This document shows positions 27,736 through 37,061 of a stretch of 64,000 nucleotides of DNA, piece by piece. This DNA comes from Litorimonas sp964565335. Lineage in GTDB: Bacteria > Pseudomonadota > Alphaproteobacteria > Caulobacterales > Maricaulaceae. The stretch is from NCBI GenBank assembly GCA_964565335.1, contig CAZMEN010000007.1, positions 6,091-70,090 on the forward strand, in the 5' to 3' direction. Every line of letters begins with the position of its first letter. The stretch's first letter is position 1. The position numbers and the translations under genes were made by a program. The notes beneath the pieces were generated by a model that saw only the letters and a program-made list of their open reading frames with translations, was not told where the DNA came from and made no database searches.

Positions 27736-29745
27736 ATGCAAAAGGCATATCATAAATATCTAGGTCTTTTGTTACTGGCAGGATTTGGCACGAGTTGCGG
27801 CGGCGGCGGTGGTACGTCATCCGTGACAGCCCCCGTGGCGGTTCCTCCAACGACTCCCGCTAGCAGCCAAAATCTATACGCAGTACCGTCTCCTGAAAAG
27901 CTGACAACCTTGGATGTGGAGACGATAATTTCCCAAGCCGTATCTGAGGCATCGGCCCGAAACATGCCGGCCGTTATCGCCGTGGTGGATCGACCCGGAA
28001 ATGTCTTGGCTGTGTTCAGAATGAATGGCGCTGACGCCACAATGAAAATTAGAAACGGACCGAATTTCTCAGCAGGTGTTTCTAATGTTGGATTGCAGGG
28101 TGTGGACGTGCCCCGCGAGTTGGCCGCAATTTCTAAAGCTTTGACAGGGGCTTATTTATCTTCTTCCGGAAACGCCTTTTCCTCACGAACTGCCGGAATG
28201 ATTGTGCAGGAACATTTTCCGCCCTCCATGAACGCGGTAGGATTAGAGAGTGGGCCGCTTTTCGGGGTACAGTTCTCACAATTACCGTGTTCGGATTTTT
28301 CAGAACGTTCAGATACAACAATCGGGCCTAAACGCGCGCCCTTGGGTTTGTCCGCTGATCCCGGAGGTTTCCCGCTCTATAAAAATGGCGTCGTTGTGGG
28401 CGGTATCGGTATATCTGCAGATGGCGATTATGGTTTTGATGTGGAAATTGATGACATCGATACAGATGATGAGGAGTTAATTGCCGTTGCTGGAATGGCC
28501 AATTTCGCGGCACCTTTGAATATTCGTGCAGACCGCATTTCAGTTGATGGGACAACATTACGGTTTTTAGACAAGGATGAGAGTGACCTCATACAGCCCC
28601 CCGGAACAGCCGTCAGTTTTGCGAATATCTTAGGCACTGAGGGCGTGCTTCAGTCTGTGAATGGATATAATTCAGGGAGTATTCTTGAAGGACAAGCCTA
28701 TAGTTCCGAAACATCCGGCCTTAGGCCCGCTTTGAATTCAGAATATAGTAATAACGATGTTTTTATTTTAACCGATGGCAACGGCAATAATCGTTTTCCG
28801 CCAAAGGCCGGGACTGACAGCGCCGCAGTGTCTTCCCCTCTTACGGAAGAAGAGGTTCGCACAATCATAGAGGAAGCTTTCGATGTGATGAGCCGTGCTC
28901 GGGCTCAAATTCGCCGTCCATTAGAAAGTCGTGCTCAAGTTAGTATTTCTGTCGTGGATACATTTGGCACGGTTTTAGGGATTGTAAGGTCCCCTGACGC
29001 CCCGATATTCGGAACGGATGTGTCCTTGCAAAAAGCGCGAACAGCCACTTTTTTCTCCAATCCCAATGCGGCAGTCGATTTATCAAATGCCCGAAGAAGC
29101 GCCGTAATTGCGGGGTCTTCCGTCTTAAATAATGAAGTGACTAGCCGCGTCAGTACTGTGCGCGCGTTCTTGAATGATACAAACGCTTTGACTGGAACGA
29201 TTGCCTTTGCGGATCGTTCAGGCGGGAACCTGTCTAGGCCTTATTTTCCTGATGGCGAAGTCGGTACGGATAATGGCCCTCTCTCTCGGCCTATTTCAGA
29301 ATTCAGTCCCTTCGCCACAGGATTGCAAGAAGATTTGGTGAGAGACAATATTTTGGAGCATGTAACATTTGTGGTTTCGGGTGCCCTGCCAAGTCAGGAT
29401 ACGGCCCGGCGATGTACATTTTTACCCGACACAGTGTCCGGCGAGAACCGTTTGCAAAACGGCATGCAAATCTTCCCCGGTTCAGTACCGATATATAAAG
29501 GCAATGAGCTTGTGGGCGGTATTGGTGTTTCGGGTGACGGTATTGACCAAGACGATATGATTTCCTTTTTAGGGGTGCATAATGCCGGATTGAAATTAGG
29601 TACATTAAGCAATGCGCCCAAAGATATAAGAGCAGACATAATCACAGTCCCAGTAAAAGATGAGGATATACGGCTTCGTTACGTAAGCTGCCCCTTTGCG
29701 CCATTCCTGATCGGTGATGATCAGAATCCCTGCGAAGGGAAATGA
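27736..29745 (+). CDS. Lipoprotein with two HbpS/GlcG-like (DUF336) haem-binding domains
   Basis: A 669-residue probable lipoprotein (hydrophobic start, FGTSC followed by a Gly-rich linker; the lipobox -3 residue is not ideal). Two related halves each show the HbpS/GlcG signature: VIAVVDRPGNVLAVFRMNGAD with VVVGGIGISADGD in the first (about 57-280), and SVVDTFGTVLGIVRSPDAP with ELVGGIGVSGDGID in the second (about 370-650). Single-domain members bind haem or iron, or act in glycolate loci. A tandem, roughly twice normal length, with large insertions is uncommon. AAGGA lies just before the ATG, 5 bp after the pentahaem gene, and its stop overlaps the next start. A haem-binding or redox-sensing role at the envelope is plausible but unproven. 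Confidence 0.8.
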   Translation: MQKAYHKYLGLLLLAGFGTSCGGGGGTSSVTAPVAVPPTTPASSQNLYAVPSPEKLTTLDVETIISQAVSEASARNMPAVIAVVDRPGNVLAVFRMNGADATMKIRNGPNFSAGVSNVGLQGVDVPRELAAISKALTGAYLSSSGNAFSSRTAGMIVQEHFPPSMNAVGLESGPLFGVQFSQLPCSDFSERSDTTIGPKRAPLGLSADPGGFPLYKNGVVVGGIGISADGDYGFDVEIDDIDTDDEELIAVAGMANFAAPLNIRADRISVDGTTLRFLDKDESDLIQPPGTAVSFANILGTEGVLQSVNGYNSGSILEGQAYSSETSGLRPALNSEYSNNDVFILTDGNGNNRFPPKAGTDSAAVSSPLTEEEVRTIIEEAFDVMSRARAQIRRPLESRAQVSISVVDTFGTVLGIVRSPDAPIFGTDVSLQKARTATFFSNPNAAVDLSNARRSAVIAGSSVLNNEVTSRVSTVRAFLNDTNALTGTIAFADRSGGNLSRPYFPDGEVGTDNGPLSRPISEFSPFATGLQEDLVRDNILEHVTFVVSGALPSQDTARRCTFLPDTVSGENRLQNGMQIFPGSVPIYKGNELVGGIGVSGDGIDQDDMISFLGVHNAGLKLGTLSNAPKDIRADIITVPVKDEDIRLRYVSCPFAPFLIGDDQNPCEGK

Positions 29746-31685
29746 TGGAATTTAGGGGGAATATCGCTTTAGTGAATGCGGCCTTTATTTCTGGCCTCTA
29801 TGTGGTTTCCATGCCCTTACAAGCCTCTGCCAGAGTGGATGCCGATGTTTCAATCTGCGCCGTCGATGAAGCCGAGCATTGTCAAACGGCTTTATTTCCA
29901 GTTTCGTATTTGGAGCTGTTCAATAATTCGGAGCGTGTCGGCGAAGCTAAAAATCACACAAAATATCAAGTGTCTCAGAGTGATGAAGACGAGGCTTCGA
30001 CTCCCTCAAACCGACGTATTCCTGGGCGAACTGGGCCAACCTTGCCGCAGCGAGAACGCTTATTCGACCCAGCTGCCGTTCCGCCCCCGCAGCCCGCCAG
30101 TTTCCCTACAGACGAAATTCCTCTGCCAGATCGTTGGAGATTGATTGAGAATTTAGGCGTGAATGAGCGGTGGTGGGATCCGTATAATCAGAACACCTTA
30201 AAAGGGGACCGCCCTTTAAAAGGTACGAAGGACTGGTTTTTTGTCGCGACTGGTATCTCTGACACTGTTGTCGAACCCAGAACGTTTCCAATTCCCGTGG
30301 GGGTCCAAACGACAGAAACACGTTCAAATGATTTATTTGGTGACCCAGACACACTTTTACTCGCTCAAACATTCATCGCCAGCGGGGCTTTGATAAAAGG
30401 TAATACGACATTCAAACCTCAAGATTTAGAGTATCGTTTTACAGCGGCCGTGAATATTAATTACGCGAAGGTAAATGAGAAGCGTATCCTCTTTGTGGAG
30501 CCCTCAAAAGGAACTGACCGCACGGACGTATTTTTGGGGATTCAAGAAGCGTTTGTCGATTACCATATTCGCAACGTGTCTGATCGGTATGATTTTGATT
30601 CTTTAAGGGTTGGAATACAGCCGTTTTCTACTGATTTTAGAGGGTTTCTATTCCAAGACAGTCAGCCGGGTGTTCGGCTATTTGGCAATCGAGATAATAA
30701 CAGATATCAATATAATATTGCGGCTTTTGCGCGGTTGGAAAAAGATACCAATTCCGGTCTGAACGCTATTTTAAGAACGCCGCGAACGGACCTAATCCTG
30801 CTAGCAAATTTATACCGCCAAGATTTTCCAATGCCGGGACTGACCTCGCAAGTGACCGCCGTTTATAATGGGAACCGCGAGGGAGGGCAGACTGAAATTG
30901 ATACAAACGGATTTCCCGTCAGACCTGCCTTGATCGGGAATTTGCGGGCCCGTGATTATGACGTTGGCTATTTTGGATATAATATTGACGGGCGCTATAA
31001 GCGTTTAAACATAACGGGCTCAACTTATTATGCGATTGGCCAAGACCGGGATAATATCTTTACCGGACGTTCTGCCAAGATCAGCGCCGGGTTTGCGGCT
31101 GCGGAATTGTCATATGATTATAACTGGGCGCGTTTCAGACTATCCGCACTTTATGCAACGGGGGATGGTGACCCATATGATGATGTTGAGACGGGGTTTG
31201 ATTCGATTTTTGAGAACCCTCAATTTGCCGGAGCCGATACTTCTTATTGGATAAGGCAAAATATCCCTTTCATCGGGGGGGGACGCGCCGTTGGCGTCAG
31301 TGGCCGGAACGGGATTCTCAATTCTTTGCGCTCTTCCAAAGAGCAAGGGCAAAGCAATTTTAATAATCCGGGGACTCGGCTTCTGGGTGTTGGAGCTGAT
31401 TTGGATTTAACACCAGAGATACGTTTGTCTTTCAATGCTAACGCGTTGCAATTTGACAAAACGGCCATTCTTGAAGCTCTGAGAGTTCAGGGAGATATTA
31501 ATAAGACTATCGGTTACGATGTGTCAGCCTCTACAATTTGGCGTCCAAAATTTTCACAAAATATTATATTTCGAGGGTCTATTGCCTCTCTCGAACCGGG
31601 AAGCGGATTTAACGCATTATTTGAAAATAATGAGGGCAAAAACCGCTATCTTTCTGTCCTCCTGAATGCAACTTTGACGTATTGA
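29742..31685 (+). CDS. Putative outer-membrane beta-barrel of the cytochrome cluster
   Basis: A 647-residue exported protein; hydrophobic signal about 7-31 (MPLQASA). The first 150 residues are a Pro-rich periplasmic-type region. From about 190 on, alternating hydrophobic/aromatic strands with short turns run to a terminal LLNATLTY, the aromatic end used for barrel assembly. It is not the MtrB/PioB family as far as I can see: there is no CxxC near the start, only a spaced pair in SICAVDEAEHC. Long-loop segments (DPYDDVETGFDSIFENP, GGGRAVGVSGRNGI) would face outward. ATGATGG start overlaps the HbpS gene stop, and its stop overlaps the decahaem-LVIVD start, so four genes are translationally linked. 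A porin sheath for electron transfer is inferred. Confidence 0.78.
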   Translation: MMEFRGNIALVNAAFISGLYVVSMPLQASARVDADVSICAVDEAEHCQTALFPVSYLELFNNSERVGEAKNHTKYQVSQSDEDEASTPSNRRIPGRTGPTLPQRERLFDPAAVPPPQPASFPTDEIPLPDRWRLIENLGVNERWWDPYNQNTLKGDRPLKGTKDWFFVATGISDTVVEPRTFPIPVGVQTTETRSNDLFGDPDTLLLAQTFIASGALIKGNTTFKPQDLEYRFTAAVNINYAKVNEKRILFVEPSKGTDRTDVFLGIQEAFVDYHIRNVSDRYDFDSLRVGIQPFSTDFRGFLFQDSQPGVRLFGNRDNNRYQYNIAAFARLEKDTNSGLNAILRTPRTDLILLANLYRQDFPMPGLTSQVTAVYNGNREGGQTEIDTNGFPVRPALIGNLRARDYDVGYFGYNIDGRYKRLNITGSTYYAIGQDRDNIFTGRSAKISAGFAAAELSYDYNWARFRLSALYATGDGDPYDDVETGFDSIFENPQFAGADTSYWIRQNIPFIGGGRAVGVSGRNGILNSLRSSKEQGQSNFNNPGTRLLGVGADLDLTPEIRLSFNANALQFDKTAILEALRVQGDINKTIGYDVSASTIWRPKFSQNIIFRGSIASLEPGSGFNALFENNEGKNRYLSVLLNATLTY

Positions 31686-34600
31686 TGGTCCGTTCTTACC
31701 TATATCAAATCCTCGCCTGTTTAACGATTTTAGTCGTCGGTGTTCTTCTGTCGACCTATTCATTCGCGGCGGACGACAAAGAAACGCCGCAAATCATAAA
31801 CTATAGCTACACAGCGCCAGCGCCGCGCGTGCAAACAGCCAAAGAAGCCGATGCTAAAAGCGCGGGCTGCATAAGCTGTCACACAGATTCAGATCAAAAG
31901 ACTATGCATAATCTTCCCTCTGTTGTTTTGGGATGCACAGATTGTCACGGCGGAGATGCGAGCGTTGTAAGAAGCACTGGGCTAAATGAAGACGGCGGAG
32001 ATTATCTGGCTCTTCGCGATGATGCCCACGTAAAACCTCTTTATCCGAAGACGTGGAATTACCCCAGCTCCGCAAACCCTAAGCGAAGTTACACGCTCCT
32101 GAACAAAGAAAGTCCCGAGTACATTAGATTTGTAAATCCCTCAGATTACCGCGTCGCGCGCGAAGCTTGCGGGGCGTGTCATCTGGAACAGATCGTTCAG
32201 GCTGAGCGCTCACTCATGGCGACGGGAACGATGCTATGGGGCGGGGCGGCGTATAATAATGGGATATTACCGAACAAAGTTTATAATATTGGCGAAGCCT
32301 ATACGCGTGATGGAAAACCCGCTGTGTTAACGTCGCCAGGCGCGGAGGACGGACTTACAGAAGAGCAAAAGGCTGCGGGCATCTTGCCAAGCGTGGTGCC
32401 GCTACCCGCATGGAATGTCATTCCGCCAGCGGATGTTTTTCGCGTTTTTGAGCCCGGTGGGCGCAATATAGGCACGCAATTCCCGGAAATTGGTCTTCCG
32501 AATGTTGCGGGACAAATACAACGTATCGAAGAGCCTGGACGCCCTGATATTCGCCAGTCCAATCGCGGGCCCGGAACAGGTTTGCGCGTGGCCATACCGG
32601 TCTTGAATATTCACAAAACGCGCCTGAACGATCCGTTTACATGGTTTTTGGGAACAAATGATCAACCGGGTGATTATCGAAGTTCAGGCTGTGCATCTTG
32701 CCATGTTGTCTATGCGAATGACCGAGAGCCGCGCCACAGTTCAGTCTATGCAAAATATGGCCGCGACGGAAAAAGCTTTTCTGCGGACCCCACAATCCCC
32801 AAAGACGAAAAAGGCCATCCTATCCAGCATGCTTTTACCCGCGCTATTCCCACAAGTCAGTGCATGAATTGCCATATGCATCAGCCGAATATCTTTCTGA
32901 ATTCGTTTTTGGGCTACACCATGTGGGATTACGAATCCGATGCGCCGAAGATGTGGCCGGAAGAGCAAAAATACCCCACGATGGAAGAGCAACATAAAAT
33001 TCTGGAGCGTAATCCGGAAGGAGCCGCCGTTAGGGGGTTATGGGGTGATGCTGAGTTCTCGAGAAACGTATATAATTTAAATAAAGACTTAAAGGACACG
33101 CAATTTGCCGATTATCATGGGCATGGTTGGAATTTTCGAGCCGTTTTCAAACGGGATCGAAAGGGGAACTTATTAGATAAAGACGGTAATATCGTTGACC
33201 CTGATGACCCTGAAAAATTTAGAAAAAAAGATGAACCTGAATTTGTACCGGTAGGGACTAACCCCGGGAAATCTGTTCACATGATGTCTATTCATGCGGA
33301 GAAAGGCATGAACTGCGTTGATTGTCACTTTACGCAAGATAATCACGGTGACGGGTATATACACGGAGAGGTGGCGAGCGCGGTTGAGATCACCTGCAAA
33401 GATTGTCATGGGACCGCGAAAAAACTGCCAAGTTTATACACATCAGGTCCAGCGGCCCGTCCGGGTGGCACAGACCTGACAGTTCTTCGAAATCCAGACG
33501 GAAAACGCCGTTTTGAATGGATTAAAGAAGAGGGCCGAGATGTGCTTATCCAACGCTCAGTGCTTGATCCAAAGCTGTCATGGAAGGTGAGCCTTGTCAA
33601 AGACAGCGTCACGCAAAGCCATCCCGATTATAATGAAAAGTCAGCTTGGGCGAAAACTGTTGCCAAAAATAATTCTGATTGGGGGGAGGGCGTTGAAGAC
33701 GGCAATCTGGCGCATGACGACGAAGAGATGGAATGTTTTACCTGTCACTTATCTTGGACAACAAGTTGCGGTGGATGCCATTTACCGATTGAAGCGAATT
33801 GGAAGAAAAAGAGCCATAAATATGAAGGGGGCGTAAGCCGAAACTACGCCACTTATAATCCTCAAGTTGCTCGCGATCAGATGTTCCAACTCGGTAAACA
33901 TCAAAGCACAAAAGGCAACACGGTTGCGCCTGTTCGTTCCACATCTGCCTTGGTCTTATCGTCTACGAATTTAAACCGCGAACGTATTTACGTGCAGCAA
34001 CCCCCTATTTCCGCCGTTGGGTATTCTAGTCAGGCCTTCGCGCCTCATTTCCCCCACACAGTACGGAAAGAGGAAACCAAGACTTGCTCCGATTGTCATC
34101 TTTCTGTTGAGGGGGATAATAATGCCATAATGGCGCAGCTTATGTTGCTAGGTACCAATTTTGTAAATTTTGTCGGCTTTCATACGTTTGTGGGGCTTGA
34201 TGATGGTTTAGAGGCTGTGCGCGTGACGGAATGGGAGGAACCCCAAGCTGTATTTGGGTCATATCTTCATAAATATGCTTACCCCGATTATTACAAAGCA
34301 CATGTTGAAGATAATAATCGCGAACTGATTAATTGGCAGCGCGGAAAAATTTTTGATACCGAGAATAATTTCTCTGGCGAAACAGGCGCGCTGGAAGAAA
34401 TTGCAAATGTGCACCAAAAAACGAATGGCAAAGTCGGCTGTTTACAGAACCGCGGAGAGTATCTGTTTGTGGCAGAAGGTGAAGGCGGCTTTCGGGCCTA
34501 TGATATCGCCTCAGTAGCGAATAAAGGTATATCCGAACGTATCATCACCGCGCCATTTTCTCCGCTCGGGCATGATACGCATGTTAAGACCGAGAATGCG

Positions 34601-35560
34601 ACTTGTATGGCTCTCGCAACAAATCAACCGATTAATCCAGCGAAGAATACGCCTGAAATGCAAAAGAAAAATCAGGAACAGCCTTTCCACCCTATTTATA
34701 ATTATGCGGTGATCACTGATGCCGTCGAAGGCCTTATTCTCGTCAATGTCAATACGCTAGCCGACGGCGAGCCGCGTAACAATTTTCTGAAACGGGCTTT
34801 GACGTGGAACGAAGATAATGTTTTGGCGGGAGCGCGTCATATTACCCTCGGTGGCCATTATGCCTATGTTACAACGGATAAAGGCCTCGTCGTTGTCGAT
34901 TTGGATACACCTTTATCGCCCAAAGTAACGGCTCAAATCCCGCTCAATGATGCACGCCAAACGGATATTCAATTCCGCTATCTCTGGGTTACAGATGCGG
35001 ACGGATTAAAGCTCATGGATGTAACCAACCTCGCTAAGCCCGTTCTTATTCCAGAGGCGACAGTGGCTATGCGCGAGGCAGAGGGGCTCTATTTGGCCAG
35101 AACCTATGCCTATGTAGCAGGAGGTGATGAGGGATTAGTTATTGTTGATATTGAAAAACCTAAAGCGCCGAAAGTTTATCTTCGTGAGACTTTTGAAGGA
35201 CGAATGGATGATGTTAAGGACGTCATCGTCGGGAGTACAAATGCTTCTTTGTTCGCTTACATCGCGGACGGCGCAAATGGGATGAAAGTCGTTCAACTCA
35301 CAAGTCCTGAGAGCCAGCCAAATTTTTACGGATTTTCGCCGGCACCAAAGCCTGAGCTTATTGCTTGGCGCAGGACGAAAACAGCGGCCTATGCACTTGC
35401 CAAAGGTATTGATAGAGACCGCGCCGTAGATGAAAGCGGACATCAAATGGCCGTCTTCGGGCGATTGGGATCTCGGCCATTTACCAGAGAAGAAATGGAA
35501 AAAATGTTTATAGGGCCTGATGGTAAGCCTTATTACGTTTCTGATACTCCGCCTAAATAG
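31685..35560 (+). CDS. Decahaem cytochrome c with C-terminal LVIVD-repeat propeller
   Basis: A 1291-residue exported protein from the ATG at 31685 (TGATG overlap with the barrel gene; an in-frame TTG lies 3 nt earlier). Signal peptide about 1-29 (SFA-ADD). The first about 900 residues hold ten CxxCH motifs (CISCH, CTDCH, CGACH, CASCH, CMNCH, CVDCH, CKDCH, CFTCH, CGGCH, CSDCH) and many free His. The last about 380 residues show LVIVD-type blades (EYLFVAEGEGGFRAYDI, AYVTTDKGLVVVDLD, AYVAGGDEGLVIVDIE), a beta-propeller common on bacterial surface proteins. It would be the outer terminus of the chain, giving contact to a substrate or partner outside or in the periplasm (inference). It ends the operon; ccm genes converge on it. 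Confidence 0.87.
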   Translation: MVRSYLYQILACLTILVVGVLLSTYSFAADDKETPQIINYSYTAPAPRVQTAKEADAKSAGCISCHTDSDQKTMHNLPSVVLGCTDCHGGDASVVRSTGLNEDGGDYLALRDDAHVKPLYPKTWNYPSSANPKRSYTLLNKESPEYIRFVNPSDYRVAREACGACHLEQIVQAERSLMATGTMLWGGAAYNNGILPNKVYNIGEAYTRDGKPAVLTSPGAEDGLTEEQKAAGILPSVVPLPAWNVIPPADVFRVFEPGGRNIGTQFPEIGLPNVAGQIQRIEEPGRPDIRQSNRGPGTGLRVAIPVLNIHKTRLNDPFTWFLGTNDQPGDYRSSGCASCHVVYANDREPRHSSVYAKYGRDGKSFSADPTIPKDEKGHPIQHAFTRAIPTSQCMNCHMHQPNIFLNSFLGYTMWDYESDAPKMWPEEQKYPTMEEQHKILERNPEGAAVRGLWGDAEFSRNVYNLNKDLKDTQFADYHGHGWNFRAVFKRDRKGNLLDKDGNIVDPDDPEKFRKKDEPEFVPVGTNPGKSVHMMSIHAEKGMNCVDCHFTQDNHGDGYIHGEVASAVEITCKDCHGTAKKLPSLYTSGPAARPGGTDLTVLRNPDGKRRFEWIKEEGRDVLIQRSVLDPKLSWKVSLVKDSVTQSHPDYNEKSAWAKTVAKNNSDWGEGVEDGNLAHDDEEMECFTCHLSWTTSCGGCHLPIEANWKKKSHKYEGGVSRNYATYNPQVARDQMFQLGKHQSTKGNTVAPVRSTSALVLSSTNLNRERIYVQQPPISAVGYSSQAFAPHFPHTVRKEETKTCSDCHLSVEGDNNAIMAQLMLLGTNFVNFVGFHTFVGLDDGLEAVRVTEWEEPQAVFGSYLHKYAYPDYYKAHVEDNNRELINWQRGKIFDTENNFSGETGALEEIANVHQKTNGKVGCLQNRGEYLFVAEGEGGFRAYDIASVANKGISERIITAPFSPLGHDTHVKTENATCMALATNQPINPAKNTPEMQKKNQEQPFHPIYNYAVITDAVEGLILVNVNTLADGEPRNNFLKRALTWNEDNVLAGARHITLGGHYAYVTTDKGLVVVDLDTPLSPKVTAQIPLNDARQTDIQFRYLWVTDADGLKLMDVTNLAKPVLIPEATVAMREAEGLYLARTYAYVAGGDEGLVIVDIEKPKAPKVYLRETFEGRMDDVKDVIVGSTNASLFAYIADGANGMKVVQLTSPESQPNFYGFSPAPKPELIAWRRTKTAAYALAKGIDRDRAVDESGHQMAVFGRLGSRPFTREEMEKMFIGPDGKPYYVSDTPPK

Positions 35561-35619
35561 GCCCAATGATGAAGAGCCTCAAAGTGGTAAAATTAAGCCC
35601 TTTGAAAACCAGGAGATAT

Positions 35620-36594
35620 TTACTGCACTGGGTAACCGCTGCGTTGTAATATCAATGCGGCTAAATCCGGGTCCGCTGCGTAATGTTTTTTCATATCCGT
35701 AATCTCTTTTGCAGCAATCTCCGTCTGCCCAAGAACTTGACGGGCGCGTAATAAGCGTACCCATCCATTGGGGTCATCAGGCTTGTCAGATAATCTTTCC
35801 GACAAGCCATCTACCATGCCCTGTATCATGGCGGCGCGGTCAGCATCCGTCATTTCTTTTGCAGCTTCTATGTCTTCGGCACTTGGGCCAGGCTGCGTCA
35901 ATGGCGGGATTTTTGCTTGTTGTGCTGGGGGTTGCATGCCGCGCTGTTGAGCCGCAAAGGCTCTCGCGCTTTCAAGTTCTGCAGCGATATTGGGATTGTT
36001 ATCAGTTAACTCCAATGTTCTTTCATAGGCCAAAAAAGCCTCTTCGAAGCGATTAACTGTCATAAGGCTGCGGGCATAAAGCCCCCATTGCTGCGGGTTC
36101 TCATTGTTGTCAGAGAGCTTCTTTTCCAAGCCCGCAATAAGATCATCCATCGATGCATTATTTTCGTGAGGCACTGACTCTGCGCTGCTTTGCGAAAGAG
36201 CTTGAGGGACTGATAATGAGGAAGGCGTTGTGTCCGTAGAGTGTGTGAGTGCAGGGGACCCTAATAAAAGATACAAGCCAAATGTGCTGACAATTAGGGC
36301 CACAAAAATACCGACTAACCAGCTATTTTTGGATTCGGATAACGCAGGTGAGGGCTGCGTGGCGCTCGCAAGTAAACGCTTTTCCAAGTGCCTTTTTTGG
36401 GAGGTTAAAGTTGTTATGTCTCCGTCTCCCGAGGATATGTCTGCTTCAATCTTAAGCAATTCGTCCCGATAGTCAGAAACCTCATGGCCCGTCATAGGTA
36501 AGCCGTTTTCGGCTAGAGGTGTTTTGGACCATAAAGGCACGGAGACATAAGCGAATACGATAAGACTGAATAAGAAGACGATGAACCAAATCAT
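35620..36594 (-). CDS. ccmI: Cytochrome c maturation protein CcmI
   Basis: A 324-residue membrane protein: transmembrane helix 1 (about 2-23), cytoplasmic leucine-zipper-like loop (DELLKIEADISSGDGD), helix 2 (about 92-112), then a periplasmic TPR domain (about 150-320; FEEAFLAYERTLELTDNNPNIAAELESA). CcmI holds apocytochromes for haem ligation by CcmFH. Its start overlaps the ccmH stop by four bases (ATGA). It is the last gene of the ccmFGHI operon and runs convergently to the decahaem-LVIVD gene. Confidence 0.88.
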   Translation of the reverse strand: MIWFIVFLFSLIVFAYVSVPLWSKTPLAENGLPMTGHEVSDYRDELLKIEADISSGDGDITTLTSQKRHLEKRLLASATQPSPALSESKNSWLVGIFVALIVSTFGLYLLLGSPALTHSTDTTPSSLSVPQALSQSSAESVPHENNASMDDLIAGLEKKLSDNNENPQQWGLYARSLMTVNRFEEAFLAYERTLELTDNNPNIAAELESARAFAAQQRGMQPPAQQAKIPPLTQPGPSAEDIEAAKEMTDADRAAMIQGMVDGLSERLSDKPDDPNGWVRLLRARQVLGQTEIAAKEITDMKKHYAADPDLAALILQRSGYPVQ

Positions 36595-37061
36595 GAGTTA
36601 TTATCCATTATGCGATCAAGGATTTCTTTTTCTTCATCTGAGAGTGCATCGGGCTGCGTGTCTTGAACGCCCCTTTTACGGCGCGTTGCGTGCAATAACC
36701 AAAGGCTCATTCCAAGAACCAATATGGCCGGGAAAAACCATAATGCATAAGTGTTGTTCTGTAGCGGAGGCTTCAATAGGACGTAATCGCCATAGCGAGA
36801 CCGCATGAACTCAACCACTTCCGCATTGCTTTCGCCTGCTGCAATGCGCTCCCGCACTAATACGCGCATGTCTTTTGCAAGAGAGGCGTCTGACTCTTCA
36901 ATGGATTGATTTTGGCAGACAACGCAGCGCAAGGACTGTCCGATTTCCTGCGCCCGTTCATCGATTACCGATTGCGAAAGCGGGGAAGGAACCGTCACCG
37001 TTTGCGACTGACTTTGTCCGTAAATCATCAGAGCGCATATAACGGCGAATAGAACTCTCAT
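36591..37061 (-). CDS. ccmH: Cytochrome c maturation protein CcmH
   Basis: A 156-residue periplasmic, membrane-anchored thiol protein. Signal peptide about 1-20, redox motif LRCVVCQ (Cys46, Cys49) typical of the family, IEESDASLAKDMR, then one C-terminal transmembrane helix (about 104-124). It keeps the apocytochrome CxxCH reduced for haem attachment. The start at 37061 is preferred to the longer frame from 37109 because a signal peptide begins there and its ATG overlaps the ccmG TGA. Confidence 0.92.
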   Translation of the reverse strand: MRVLFAVICALMIYGQSQSQTVTVPSPLSQSVIDERAQEIGQSLRCVVCQNQSIEESDASLAKDMRVLVRERIAAGESNAEVVEFMRSRYGDYVLLKPPLQNNTYALWFFPAILVLGMSLWLLHATRRKRGVQDTQPDALSDEEKEILDRIMDNNS

